Shown one piece after another: positions 1-7,160 of a stretch of DNA of 13,525 nucleotides. The DNA is from Candidatus Delongbacteria bacterium (lineage in GTDB: Bacteria; UBA4055): the NCBI GenBank assembly GCA_028702975.1, contig JAQVNT010000018.1, positions 1 through 13,525 on the forward strand, written 5' to 3'. How positions within the stretch are numbered: the first letter of the stretch is position 1; every line of letters begins with the position of its first letter. The translations under genes and the position numbers were made by a program. Below the pieces are notes generated by a model. It was given only the letters and a program-made list of their open reading frames with translations, had not been told where the DNA came from and did not search any database.

Positions 1-326
1 GTGTGATGAATTCCAAGCAGCTTCGCGGAGATATTATCTATGCGTGGCCATCAGCGGAGATCGCTGTTATGGGAGCCGAAGGCGCAAGTAAGATCGTTTT
101 CGCCAAAGAGATAAGAGAGGCTTCGGATCCAGACGATATGCTCAACCAGAAGATAGAAGAATACAGGGACAGATTCGCTAATCCTTATGTTGCGGTCGAA
201 AAAGGGTTTATCGACGATATAATAGTACCTGAAAATACAAGATACAGACTGATAAAAGCTCTCGAAATGCTGAAAAATAAAAGGGATGAGAATCCGCCCA
301 AGAAACACGGAAACATTCCTCTGTAA
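1..326 (+). CDS. mmdA: methylmalonyl-CoA decarboxylase alpha (carboxyltransferase) subunit, C-terminal fragment
   Basis: The gene is cut by the left edge of the window; only the last 108 or so codons are present, in the frame starting at base 3. The visible part has the C-terminal hallmarks of the biotin-dependent carboxyltransferase family: the SKQLRGD segment followed by AWPSAEIAVMGAEGA, then ANPYVAVEKGFIDDII and the terminal KKHGNIPL. This ending is typical of methylmalonyl-CoA decarboxylase alpha and propionyl-CoA carboxylase beta subunits. In the family this subunit moves the carboxyl group from methylmalonyl-CoA to biotin in the cytoplasm. The downstream OadG-type, biotin-carrier and Na+-pump genes point to the decarboxylase rather than an ATP-driven carboxylase. 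A glutaconyl-CoA decarboxylase is less likely because its alpha subunit differs in this region. The GTG and ATG at the left edge are internal codons, not starts. Confidence 0.93.
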   Translation, partial: VMNSKQLRGDIIYAWPSAEIAVMGAEGASKIVFAKEIREASDPDDMLNQKIEEYRDRFANPYVAVEKGFIDDIIVPENTRYRLIKALEMLKNKRDENPPKKHGNIPL

Positions 327-361
327 TTTAAGAATATAAAATTTAAGGAAAGAACGCACAG

Positions 362-982
362 ATGAAAAAAATCGTTCTTATAATGACAGCAGTAATTTTC
401 GCGGTGTCTTTGAGTGCCTCAGAGATCACAGACAGGCGTGATGAAAGGTTCACAGTTATTGCCGACAGTATTCTCGGAGAGTACACTGACGCCGAGTTCA
501 AGACTGCTGTATTAAAAACGCTCCAGAGCAGCAATGCAACTAATACCGAGCTGTTCATAAGGGAACTTGAAAGTATCAGAAAGGGAAGAGTTCCGGAAGA
601 AGAAAAAAAATACGGCTTTGACAACATCGAGAAAGAGTTCAAGCCGGGAATGGACGGATGGAGCGTCGCAATGAGCGGAATTCTGGTAGTGTATATCGGA
701 CTTGTGCTCTTAGCTTTCGTGGTAATCATATTTAATTTCGCCTTAAAGGAAAGGTCTTCAAAAAAGATAAAAACCGTGAAGAGCGTTCAAAAGTCCGCTC
801 CGCCTGTTAAGCCGGTGCCTGTTCCGGTACCGGAAGACCACCTCGTGGCAATATCGGCGGCTGTAGAACTCTATTTCAGGCTTTATCTTCACGGCAGACC
901 GGTAGGAACGGCTGCTTCAACCCAGTTGAGCAGCACATGGAAAAGCGGCGGAAAATTCGGCATTAGAAAAAACCATAGGTAG
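362..982 (+). CDS. oadG: OadG-family (gamma/delta) membrane subunit of Na+-pumping decarboxylase, with secreted N-terminal extension
   Basis: A 206-residue protein. Residues 1-20 look like a signal peptide (KK, hydrophobic core, then SLSAS). A mostly charged region of about 75 residues follows, then one strong transmembrane helix at about 101-128. After that come a basic stretch, a Pro/Val/Lys hinge (about 146-158) and a C-terminal segment EDHLVAISAAVELYFRLYL followed by STWKSGGKFGIRKNHR. The helix, the hinge and a conserved tail of the type SxWkxxGr mark OadG/MmdD subunits, which anchor the carboxyltransferase and biotin carrier to the membrane beta subunit. Classical OadG proteins have only about 80-120 residues, so the N-terminal portion is extra. 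AGGAAAG at 346-352 is the likely ribosome binding site. The gene lies between the carboxyltransferase and the biotin carrier, the same order as in mmdADCB-type operons. Confidence 0.82.
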   Translation: MKKIVLIMTAVIFAVSLSASEITDRRDERFTVIADSILGEYTDAEFKTAVLKTLQSSNATNTELFIRELESIRKGRVPEEEKKYGFDNIEKEFKPGMDGWSVAMSGILVVYIGLVLLAFVVIIFNFALKERSSKKIKTVKSVQKSAPPVKPVPVPVPEDHLVAISAAVELYFRLYLHGRPVGTAASTQLSSTWKSGGKFGIRKNHR

Positions 983-988
983 GAGTAT

Positions 989-1450
989 ATGAAAGAAATT
1001 AAGCTTGAAATACAGGGAAAAGAATACCAGGTAAAGATCGAGGAATTCGGCGCGCGTGAGGCAAAGATCTCTGTTAACGGAACTTCTTATGCGGTCGGAC
1101 TGAAAGATCTCGGCGAACAGATAATCGTCGAACATGCCGCTTTCTCTGTTCCTTCTGCGGCGAAAACACAGTCAGCCCCTCAGACCTCTTCACCCGCTCC
1201 CGCAGCGGCATCCTCATCTTCGGGACCGGCATCCGGGAGTTCCCAAGTGGTGGCACCTCTTCCCGGTCTGATATTGAATGTAATGGTCAAAGTGGGGGAT
1301 AAAGTCAACGCAGGGCAGAAGATCATGATAATGGAAGCAATGAAAATGGAGAACGATATTACTGCCGGTATAAGCGGAACGGTCAAAACTCTGAATGTTA
1401 AGAACGGAGACAATATTTCAGAGGGCGATATTCTGGCTGTAATAGAATAA
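989..1450 (+). CDS. mmdC: biotin carboxyl carrier subunit of methylmalonyl-CoA decarboxylase
   Basis: A 153-residue biotinyl protein. The biotinylation motif EAMKM lies at residues 116-120, with Lys119 as the expected biotin attachment site. It is preceded by the lipoyl/biotinyl fold, starting with VVAPLPGLILNVMVKVGDKV at about 87-106, and followed by NGDNISEGDILAVIE. The N-terminal 50 residues form a small beta-rich domain often seen in decarboxylase biotin subunits. A flexible linker rich in Ala, Pro and Ser (about residues 55-86) separates the two and would let biotin swing between the carboxyltransferase and the membrane pump. AGGAG at 981-985 overlaps the stop codon of the previous gene, which suggests translational coupling. 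The gene belongs to the same operon as its neighbours. Confidence 0.93.
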   Translation: MKEIKLEIQGKEYQVKIEEFGAREAKISVNGTSYAVGLKDLGEQIIVEHAAFSVPSAAKTQSAPQTSSPAPAAASSSSGPASGSSQVVAPLPGLILNVMVKVGDKVNAGQKIMIMEAMKMENDITAGISGTVKTLNVKNGDNISEGDILAVIE

Positions 1451-1468
1451 ACTAGAGAGAACATTATA

Positions 1469-2617
1469 ATGGATACAGTAACACAACTTATATCTAATAC
1501 CGGTTTCGTCAATATTACGACCGATAATATAATAATGCTGATAGCTGGATGTTTAGCCATCTACCTTGCGATCGTCAAGAATTACGAACCTCTGCTTCTG
1601 CTTCCGATAGGTTTCGGTGTGATCGTGGGCAATATGCCATATATGGCCGGACTTCCCATTGGTGTTTACGACAGCCTTTCTGCCGGAAATGCGCAGAACA
1701 GTGTTTTCAGCCTTTTTTACTGGGGAGTTACTGCAGGGATATTTCCTCCTCTGATATTTCTCGGAATAGGAACATTAACTGATTTCTCATCACTAATATC
1801 AAGCCCGAAATCTCTGCTTCTCGGTGCAGCTGCCCAGGTCGGTATCTTTCTGACATATCTCGGCGCGCTTGCTTTGGGTTTCAATCACCTCGACTCTGCC
1901 TCGATCGGCATTATCGGCGGGGCTGACGGACCTACATCGATATTCATTGCATCAATTCTTTCTCCGCACCTTCTGGGCCCGATCGCTATCGCAGCTTATT
2001 CATACATGGCTCTTGTTCCGGTGATCCAACCTCCTTTTATGAAAATTCTGACAACGAAAAAAGAAAAACTCATCAGGATGAAAGCACCTAGGAAGGTTTC
2101 AAAAAGAGAAAAGATACTGTTCCCCATAATCGCTTTTATTGTCTCCGCTCTGATAGCTCCCGGTTCTATCACTCTGATCGGTATGCTTATGCTGGGGAAT
2201 CTTATAAAAGAAAGCGGCGTTACCGACAGACTGTCTAAAACCGCCGGCAGTGCGATTCTTGATACCGCGACGATCGTGTTGTCATTTTCGGTCGGAGCAA
2301 GTACTCAGGCTTCTACATTTGTGACTAAAGAATCTCTTTTAATATTCGGGCTGGGACTGGCTTCATTCTGCGTAGCCACGGCTTCAGGTTTGATATTCGC
2401 TAAAATTATGAACCTCTTCCTCAAGGAGAAGATCAATCCGCTTATCGGAGCGGCGGGTGTGTCAGCCGTGCCTGATTCCGCAAGAGTGGTACATCACTTC
2501 GGCCTTCACTATGACAAGAATAATTTCCTGCTTGGGCACGCAATGGCACCCAATGTGGCAGGCGTCATAGGTTCAGCAATAGCGGCGGGAGTTTTTATAT
2601 CTTTCTTTGCGAATTAG
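1469..2617 (+). CDS. mmdB: Na+-translocating decarboxylase beta subunit (MmdB/OadB/GcdB family)
   Basis: A 382-residue very hydrophobic membrane protein of normal family length. It carries the family landmarks: LIAGCLAIYLAIVKNYEPLLLLPIGFG near the N-terminus, GGADGPTS at residues 150-157 (Asp153 matches the aspartate implicated in Na+ and proton handling in OadB), YSYMALVPVIQPP at about 177-189, and NVAGVIGSAIAAG near the C-terminus (about 362-374). The family decarboxylates carboxybiotin and exports Na+ across the inner membrane, so this is the energy-conserving step of the complex. Sequence alone does not separate MmdB from OadB or GcdB; the identity rests on the alpha-subunit tail upstream. 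It is the last gene of the operon and ends 4 bases from the stop codon of the convergent iron-sulfur protein gene. Confidence 0.95.
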   Translation: MDTVTQLISNTGFVNITTDNIIMLIAGCLAIYLAIVKNYEPLLLLPIGFGVIVGNMPYMAGLPIGVYDSLSAGNAQNSVFSLFYWGVTAGIFPPLIFLGIGTLTDFSSLISSPKSLLLGAAAQVGIFLTYLGALALGFNHLDSASIGIIGGADGPTSIFIASILSPHLLGPIAIAAYSYMALVPVIQPPFMKILTTKKEKLIRMKAPRKVSKREKILFPIIAFIVSALIAPGSITLIGMLMLGNLIKESGVTDRLSKTAGSAILDTATIVLSFSVGASTQASTFVTKESLLIFGLGLASFCVATASGLIFAKIMNLFLKEKINPLIGAAGVSAVPDSARVVHHFGLHYDKNNFLLGHAMAPNVAGVIGSAIAAGVFISFFAN

Positions 2618-2621
2618 AAGT

Positions 2622-3833
2622 TCAGGTTTTTACCGCTTCAATAAAATGAACGGCCCTGATCTTCATTTTGTTAGCTGAAAAATAGTAATTAAGATATTCT
2701 ATACATTCAAAAGACGAACAGGCGATAATGTCATAGTTTTCGATATTGTTTTTCCCGCAGAAAGCCCCGGTTATGATTGACCTTGCTTCTAAATTAGATC
2801 TGTCCAGAAGTTCTGTGCAGCCGCAGTAGTCGAATGTGACCGGAGGTGTTTTGCCGCTTTTAATGTATAAGTTTTCGATAAATTCATTTGAGCTCTTCTG
2901 ATTTTTGCATTTCGGACAACTGTGAAAGATTATTCTTTTAGAATACTCAGGCTCTACGCTCTTCAGATATTCAGTCAGAACTTCAATATGGTCTCTGACT
3001 TTAAATCTCAGTCGTCCTTCGTTATGTTCTTTACCGTAGGATCCGAGCACCCGGGTCGCTCCGGAACACAAACTGGTCACGAAAGATATTTCAACAAGCG
3101 AATTAAAAGCCTTCATGTTCACTGATCTGTTCTGGGAAATGTTTTTTGAAAGCCCTGAATAGAGCAGAGGATTGCCGCAGCAAACCTGCTCTTTTGGAAT
3201 TACTGCTTCAATCCCGGAATTTCTAAGTATCTTAACGAATCTGTCCGCTGTTTCAGGATATAAATACTTACCTCCGCACCCTGTAAAGACTGCGGTTCTG
3301 ATCCCTGAATATTTCTTTAATTCATGCCTTTTTTTAATTCTGAAAAAATTTTTCTCGGGTATATCTGAATATTCCGGTATGTTCAAATAGGATAAAACAG
3401 CTGAAAAATATTTTTTTAAAGGTTTTATCCTTCCGAATACCGTTATCAGGTTCTTAAGAAAACGGAGAGCCTTAAAATAAAAGGAATGATCATAGGCAGA
3501 AAAGAGTCCTGATGTCAACATGTCCTTAAGGCTCAAAAATCGGCTTCTTGACTTAAGGTCGCGCTTTACTAAAGACATTATATTGCTGTAATCCACATCT
3601 GCCGGACAATAGTCTATACACTGTCTGCAGTCCAGGCATGTAAAAATGTGACCTCTGATCTTTTGATTATTTGGCAGTTCTTTTTTGACCAGACCCCGGA
3701 TGAGGTTTATCCTGCCCCTCGCCGAAAACGCCTCTTCACCTTTTTCCTTGAAAACGGGACAGATTATTCTGCAGTTGCCGCAGTTCGTACATTTTTCAGT
3801 CAGTTCTTTTATAATAAAATCATTTTTCGGCAC
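2622..3833 (-). CDS. GlcF/HdrB-type iron-sulfur oxidoreductase with two 4Fe-4S motifs and CCG domains
   Basis: A 403-residue protein. Two ferredoxin-type clusters are visible: Cys15, 18, 21 and 25, followed by Pro, and Cys66, 69, 72 and 76, followed by Pro. The C-terminal half has two cysteine-rich (CCG) domains: FTGCGG, later VCCGNPLLYSG, then HSCPKCKNQ and DYCGCTELL. This is the plan and length of GlcF-like subunits, which pass electrons between a flavoprotein partner and the quinone pool or another carrier; HdrD and related proteins share it. No FAD subunit (GlcD) lies beside it here, so the substrate is unknown. The start is a GTG at 3833 preceded by AAGGAT. It overlaps the end of lpxK by 14 bases, so the two are probably translationally coupled. 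It is the last gene of the leftward operon. Confidence 0.85.
   Translation of the reverse strand: MPKNDFIIKELTEKCTNCGNCRIICPVFKEKGEEAFSARGRINLIRGLVKKELPNNQKIRGHIFTCLDCRQCIDYCPADVDYSNIMSLVKRDLKSRSRFLSLKDMLTSGLFSAYDHSFYFKALRFLKNLITVFGRIKPLKKYFSAVLSYLNIPEYSDIPEKNFFRIKKRHELKKYSGIRTAVFTGCGGKYLYPETADRFVKILRNSGIEAVIPKEQVCCGNPLLYSGLSKNISQNRSVNMKAFNSLVEISFVTSLCSGATRVLGSYGKEHNEGRLRFKVRDHIEVLTEYLKSVEPEYSKRIIFHSCPKCKNQKSSNEFIENLYIKSGKTPPVTFDYCGCTELLDRSNLEARSIITGAFCGKNNIENYDIIACSSFECIEYLNYYFSANKMKIRAVHFIEAVKT
2643..2669. repeat. inverted repeat at convergent gene junction
   Basis: AAAATGAA (2643-2650) and TTCATTTT (2662-2669) form a perfect 8-base inverted repeat around an 11-base loop. It lies inside the last codons of the iron-sulfur protein gene, just beyond the end of the decarboxylase operon. 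The stem is AT-rich and lacks the GC-rich core and T-tract pair of a classic intrinsic terminator, so a terminator role is only a possibility. No better terminator is visible at this junction. Confidence 0.3.
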
Positions 3834-4863
3834 GGATCCATCCTTTGATCAGGTCAAAAGTATTTATGATCTTCAGAGATTCATCTAAGAATACAAGATC
3901 AATATCGAGGTACCAGACATTGTATCTGATTATCTGATCTTCGGTAAGCTTTACATGGTCTTTATAGGTCGTAATTATAATATCCGATCCTGATTTCATT
4001 TCTTGTAAAACACTTTCGAATTCCATCCCGTATCTGCAGTGGTCTTTAAAGCGGATCTTCTTTACTAAGTCAAGACCGTTGAAGAACTTGAAGAAAGGTT
4101 CGGGTTCGGCTATACCGCAAAAAGCCGAGATCCTTTTATTACGCAGGTCTTCAACCGGCGCTTCAGATGTTCCGTTACTTATTTTTGTGTATCTGATTTG
4201 AGAGAGGACTACAGGCTTACCATACCTCTTAAGAACTCCGATTTTTTTTTGGACGGAATCATTTTCAGGGTCAGGAATTTTTGTAAGTATGATGAGATCG
4301 CATTTCTTTAGCCTTGACGGAGGATCTCTCAGAATACCGGAAGGCAGAAGTAATCTGTTGCCGAGAAATCTGTCGTGGTCAATTAGAACTATATTCAGAT
4401 GTTTTTGTATCTTTCTGTGCTGGAAAGCGTCATCAAGAACAAAAGCATCGTACCCGGATTCAAATTCTTTTACAGCGCCGGATCTGTCCGCATCGCATAT
4501 AACAGATGAACCTGTTTTGTTGAATATGGTGAGCGGTTCATCTCCTGAAACGGCGGCGGAAGTGTTTTTGTCAACAATTACTCTGCCCTTTGAGTTTCTG
4601 CCGTAACCTCTTGTTATAACGGCGGTTTTTCGACCGTTCTGCTTAAGTGCTTCTGTTATTGCGGTGACTACAGGTGTTTTTCCCGTTCCGCCTGCCGCTA
4701 TGTTGCCTACGGAAACAGTAAATGTTTTTGATCTGTAAGATGAAAAAAGACCCGTGTCGTAGGATAAATGTCTTATCATTACAACTAAATAATACAGAAC
4801 AGTTACAGGCATTAAAAGAACTGCGAGGACCGATCCGGCAAAGCTGTTATATTTATAGATCAT
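3820..4863 (-). CDS. lpxK: tetraacyldisaccharide 4'-kinase (lipid A biosynthesis)
   Basis: A 347-residue protein. LpxK uses ATP to phosphorylate the 4' position of the lipid A disaccharide precursor at the inner membrane. A hydrophobic N-terminal helix (about residues 9-31) would anchor it. A Walker A loop with the LpxK-specific form GNIAAGGTGKTP spans residues 53-64, followed by ITRGYGR at about 83-89. The motif DDAFQHRKI fits the family's DDgfQHr, and GNRLLLPSGILRDPPSRL fits the substrate-binding block. FKDHCRYG and TTYKDHVKL match the C-terminal FpDHh and TekDaVKL blocks; the His in the first is the expected catalytic partner. The start at 4863 has no good Shine-Dalgarno site and lies 13 bases after the previous stop, so coupling is likely. 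Its presence implies a lipopolysaccharide- or lipid A-bearing outer membrane. Confidence 0.95.
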   Translation of the reverse strand: MIYKYNSFAGSVLAVLLMPVTVLYYLVVMIRHLSYDTGLFSSYRSKTFTVSVGNIAAGGTGKTPVVTAITEALKQNGRKTAVITRGYGRNSKGRVIVDKNTSAAVSGDEPLTIFNKTGSSVICDADRSGAVKEFESGYDAFVLDDAFQHRKIQKHLNIVLIDHDRFLGNRLLLPSGILRDPPSRLKKCDLIILTKIPDPENDSVQKKIGVLKRYGKPVVLSQIRYTKISNGTSEAPVEDLRNKRISAFCGIAEPEPFFKFFNGLDLVKKIRFKDHCRYGMEFESVLQEMKSGSDIIITTYKDHVKLTEDQIIRYNVWYLDIDLVFLDESLKIINTFDLIKGWIRAEK

Positions 4864-4876
4864 AATTGCATTATTT

Positions 4877-5653
4877 TTATTTTAACAAAAACCAGTCAAG
4901 CTCAGCCACGATCGAACCTATATACACTTTGGTCTCCATCTTTACCGGCATCTTTTTTTCATCAGCCGTAAGCCATACCATTACCTTTCCGTCTTTCTTG
5001 AATACACCGCCGTCAGCCATAACCGGTTCAACGACCCAGCATTTGAATTTTCCGGCCTTGACTTTAACGGTTTCGGTTTTATGGACAATAACTTTAATGT
5101 CATATACTTTCTTGTTGTCCGTTGCAGGTATGAGAATCTCTTTTCCTACGCTGAGATCAAGAGTCCTGACATAAAAAAGAGCCGAAAGCGGGTCCATCAC
5201 ATCCTGCGGGATGTCAATTGTGGCCTTCCGGGTTTTCTTGCCCTTTCTTTCGCTTATATAATCCGCTTTCAGGTTTAATTGGTCATAATCAATAACAGTG
5301 TCATCTTCGTAGCTGCCTTCCCTCAAATGCTTCTCAAATCTCAGAGAATGCATGTTCACCTTATCAAAATAAGATTCTGTAGTATCTCTCACCTTGAATA
5401 TCCAGTTGAAAGCATTGCGGGATTTTGCTGTAGTGACGAATTTGAAAGCTTCTCTTCCTTTAAAATCAGGTTCCTCGTGCACCTCTATCGTAGCATAGCC
5501 GGCAAGTATTATCCCGTATCTTACCGCGAAATGAAGATACTCACCCCTTTTAAAAGGATACAGTTTTTTTTGTTCGGTATTAACCGTCACAGAATCTTGG
5601 GCTACAAGAAGTATGGTCAGAGAAGCAATTATCAGCAGGATGATCTTTTTCAT
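4877..5653 (-). CDS. DUF3108-like secreted (periplasmic) protein
   Basis: A 258-residue protein with a clear signal peptide (MKKIILLIIASLTILLVAQ). The mature part starts with YPFKRGEYLHFAVRYGIILAGYATIEV, the usual opening of DUF3108 proteins. A predicted all-beta body follows, with further typical segments such as DPLSALFYVRTLDLSVG and VWLTADEKKMPVKMETKVYIGSIVAELDWF near the end. DUF3108 proteins are periplasmic or outer-membrane-associated beta proteins with no firmly known biochemical role; some resemble lipoprotein- or lipid-carrying folds. The gene lies between the EIIA gene and lpxK with gaps of 7 and 13 bases, which fits a role in the envelope. No good ribosome binding site precedes the start, so translational coupling to the EIIA gene is inferred. 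Confidence 0.8.
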   Translation of the reverse strand: MKKIILLIIASLTILLVAQDSVTVNTEQKKLYPFKRGEYLHFAVRYGIILAGYATIEVHEEPDFKGREAFKFVTTAKSRNAFNWIFKVRDTTESYFDKVNMHSLRFEKHLREGSYEDDTVIDYDQLNLKADYISERKGKKTRKATIDIPQDVMDPLSALFYVRTLDLSVGKEILIPATDNKKVYDIKVIVHKTETVKVKAGKFKCWVVEPVMADGGVFKKDGKVMVWLTADEKKMPVKMETKVYIGSIVAELDWFLLK

Positions 5654-5660
5654 AAGAATT

Positions 5661-6047
5661 TTAAGAGACTATTGCTCTTCCTCCGTCAATTTTTACGACT
5701 TCCGCAAGCCTGGGGCCGGTCAATATATCTTTTTTTGTCAGAAATGAGAGCAGCATAGAAATATTCAGTCCTGACAGAGCGAATATTTTCCCGTCCGATG
5801 AGGCGATCTTTTTTGATGCGATAAAACAGCTTCCGCCAGGGAAATCCGTAATGATAAGAAAATGATCATCGGTATAGTTTTTAGTAACATCCTTAATTCT
5901 TTCGGCAATTTCCTTGGTCGAAAGGCCGTCATTAGATAAAAAGAAAACATCGTTCTCGCTGCTTTCACCGATGATTTTCCGGGCAACTTCTATCATAGCG
6001 CTGCCTAAATTGCCGTGAGTAACTATTAAAAGTCTGTTTTTACTCAT
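5661..6047 (-). CDS. stand-alone PTS mannose-type EIIA domain protein
   Basis: A 128-residue single-domain protein of the EIIA-Man family. His11, in LLIVTHGNLG, matches the phosphorylated histidine of EIIA-Man. Asp68, in IITDFPGGSC, matches the conserved aspartate that pairs with it, and SGLNISMLL fits the usual GvNlpMll segment. No EIIB, EIIC or EIID genes are nearby, so a regulatory rather than a sugar-transport role is likely. The start overlaps the end of hprK by 8 bases. In many Gram-negative bacteria such an EIIA gene is grouped with hprK and an HPr gene; HPr is not in this window. Its phosphorylation state probably reports PTS or energy status to a partner that the sequence does not reveal. 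Confidence 0.9.
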   Translation of the reverse strand: MSKNRLLIVTHGNLGSAMIEVARKIIGESSENDVFFLSNDGLSTKEIAERIKDVTKNYTDDHFLIITDFPGGSCFIASKKIASSDGKIFALSGLNISMLLSFLTKKDILTGPRLAEVVKIDGGRAIVS

Positions 6048-7014
6048 AATCCTTGTCGAGATATTTATTGAGTTTCTCCTTCCTTTTCATTTTCTTCATC
6101 AGAAGTTTATTGAATTCAGCCGCTGCATTATACCCGTAAACTTTCAGATGATGGTTAAGTGCAATTGTTTCCGCGATGACTGTAATATTCTTGCCTGGAA
6201 AGATCGGCAGTTTTACCCGCGGCAGCTCTACATCAAGAATTTTGATGCTGTCGTCCTCAAGTCCGAGCCTTTCGTATTCGATCTCCTTTTTCCAGTCTTC
6301 AAGCTGGATTACAAGTTCAACCCTTTTCTGTACTCTTATGGCTCTTGTGCCGAAGATCTCTTTTACATTGAGTATGCCCAGACCTCTGATCTCCATGAAA
6401 GGCGTGTATTCGCCTCCGCTTTTGCCTACAAGCACATTTTCGTCCTTTTTCTGTATCGTCACGACATCGTCTGCAACAAGACGGTGGCCTCTTTCAACAA
6501 GATCCAGCGCTATCTCACTCTTGCCTATGCTGCTTCTGCCCATAATTAATAGTCCCGTGCCGTAAACATCCACCAAAGTTCCGTGTATCTGGGTCGAGGG
6601 AGCAAAAAAATCTTCAAGATAACCTGTGATCTCGCCGTAAACTTTGGGAAAAGGTTTGGTAGTACGGAAGACAGGGATATTTTTTGCAGAGCAGTCGTCA
6701 ATGAATCTCTGATCGATCTTTTTCCTGCCCTGGATTATGAAAGCGGGTATATCAAATTCGCAGATCTTCTTAATATCCTTTGTTTTTTTTGCTTCATACT
6801 GGTCGTTGATAAAGCTTATTTCTGTTGAAGCCAGAAGCTGAAGGCTTGTGCTGTTGAAATCCTTAAAATATCCGGTTAAGGCCAGTCCGGGTTTGTTGAG
6901 GATCGCATTTACTATTGATCTGCCATTCGAATAGTTGATTTCCGAAACGGTTTTCAGGTTTATTATGTGCTGAATGTACTTTACGAACTGAGAAACCGGC
7001 AGAGTTCTGTTCAT
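6040..7014 (-). CDS. hprK: HPr kinase/phosphorylase
   Basis: A 324-residue protein of normal family length. The N-terminal half is the variable HprK_N-like domain. The catalytic half begins with HGTLVDVYGTGLLIMG: His144, then the P-loop GRSSIGKSE at 159-167. HRLVADDVV with Asp182 and Asp183 and the family signature MEIRGLGILNVKEIFG (207-222) follow. HprK phosphorylates HPr on a serine with ATP or pyrophosphate and reverses the reaction with phosphate, so it senses metabolic state. The P-loop has Ser where most homologues have a second Gly (GxSGxGKS), but the core G-x4-GKS is intact. The late loop reads LPIFPGKN instead of the common PVRPGRN. It is the first gene of the leftward operon; AGGGAG ends 7 bases before the ATG. 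Confidence 0.95.
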   Translation of the reverse strand: MNRTLPVSQFVKYIQHIINLKTVSEINYSNGRSIVNAILNKPGLALTGYFKDFNSTSLQLLASTEISFINDQYEAKKTKDIKKICEFDIPAFIIQGRKKIDQRFIDDCSAKNIPVFRTTKPFPKVYGEITGYLEDFFAPSTQIHGTLVDVYGTGLLIMGRSSIGKSEIALDLVERGHRLVADDVVTIQKKDENVLVGKSGGEYTPFMEIRGLGILNVKEIFGTRAIRVQKRVELVIQLEDWKKEIEYERLGLEDDSIKILDVELPRVKLPIFPGKNITVIAETIALNHHLKVYGYNAAAEFNKLLMKKMKRKEKLNKYLDKDYE

Positions 7015-7102
7015 TTTAAAACTCCCTTTAAATATATTCTGTAAAATTTAAGAACGAACAACTGATAATACAACATAAATAATTAATTATTTACTAAAAA
7101 AA

Positions 7103-7130
7103 TTGATTTGTAAAAAGCTTGCAGTATAGT
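7103..7130 (+). promoter_or_regulatory. candidate sigma-70 promoter for the folE operon
   Basis: TTGATT at 7103-7108 and TATAGT at 7125-7130 are separated by 16 bases. Transcription would begin around 7137, leaving a short leader before the start at 7161. The fit to the consensus is moderate, and no riboswitch-size leader exists. Confidence 0.5.
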
Positions 7131-7146
7131 TAAATTGCAGAAAAAC

Positions 7147-7151
7147 AGGAG
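7147..7151 (+). promoter_or_regulatory. ribosome binding site that decides the folE start
   Basis: AGGAG at 7147-7151 directly abuts the upstream ATG at 7152, which leaves no spacer. It is 9 bases before the in-frame ATG at 7161, a normal distance, so 7161 is preferred as the start. Confidence 0.65.
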
Positions 7152-7160
7152 ATGGATTAC

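Larger units (their letters stand above)
7015..7160. promoter_or_regulatory. divergent AT-rich promoter region between hprK and folE
   Basis: A very AT-rich non-coding spacer between two divergent operons. On the minus strand, AGGGAG (7022-7027) serves hprK. A possible weak hprK promoter has TTGTTC (7061-7056) and an AATATA/TATATT element at about 7038-7031. On the plus strand the folE promoter candidate is listed separately. No clear operator palindrome was found. Confidence 0.55.

Noticed and set aside
339..358. Similarity between AAAATTTAAGGAAAGAACGCACA-like spacer before oadG and AAAATTTAAGAACGAACA near 7043
   Set aside because: Both are AT-rich spacer stretches, the match needs a gap, and only two copies exist, so a shared regulatory site is not supported.
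1198..1250. Ala/Pro/Ser-rich tract in the biotin carrier as a coding repeat or recombination site
   Set aside because: Such flexible linkers are normal in biotin carrier subunits and the DNA shows no regular repeat unit.
1180..1560. Minus-strand open frame of 126 codons across the biotin carrier gene
   Set aside because: It is antisense to a clearly assigned gene, and its composition reflects the Ala/Pro/Ser linker of the biotin protein.
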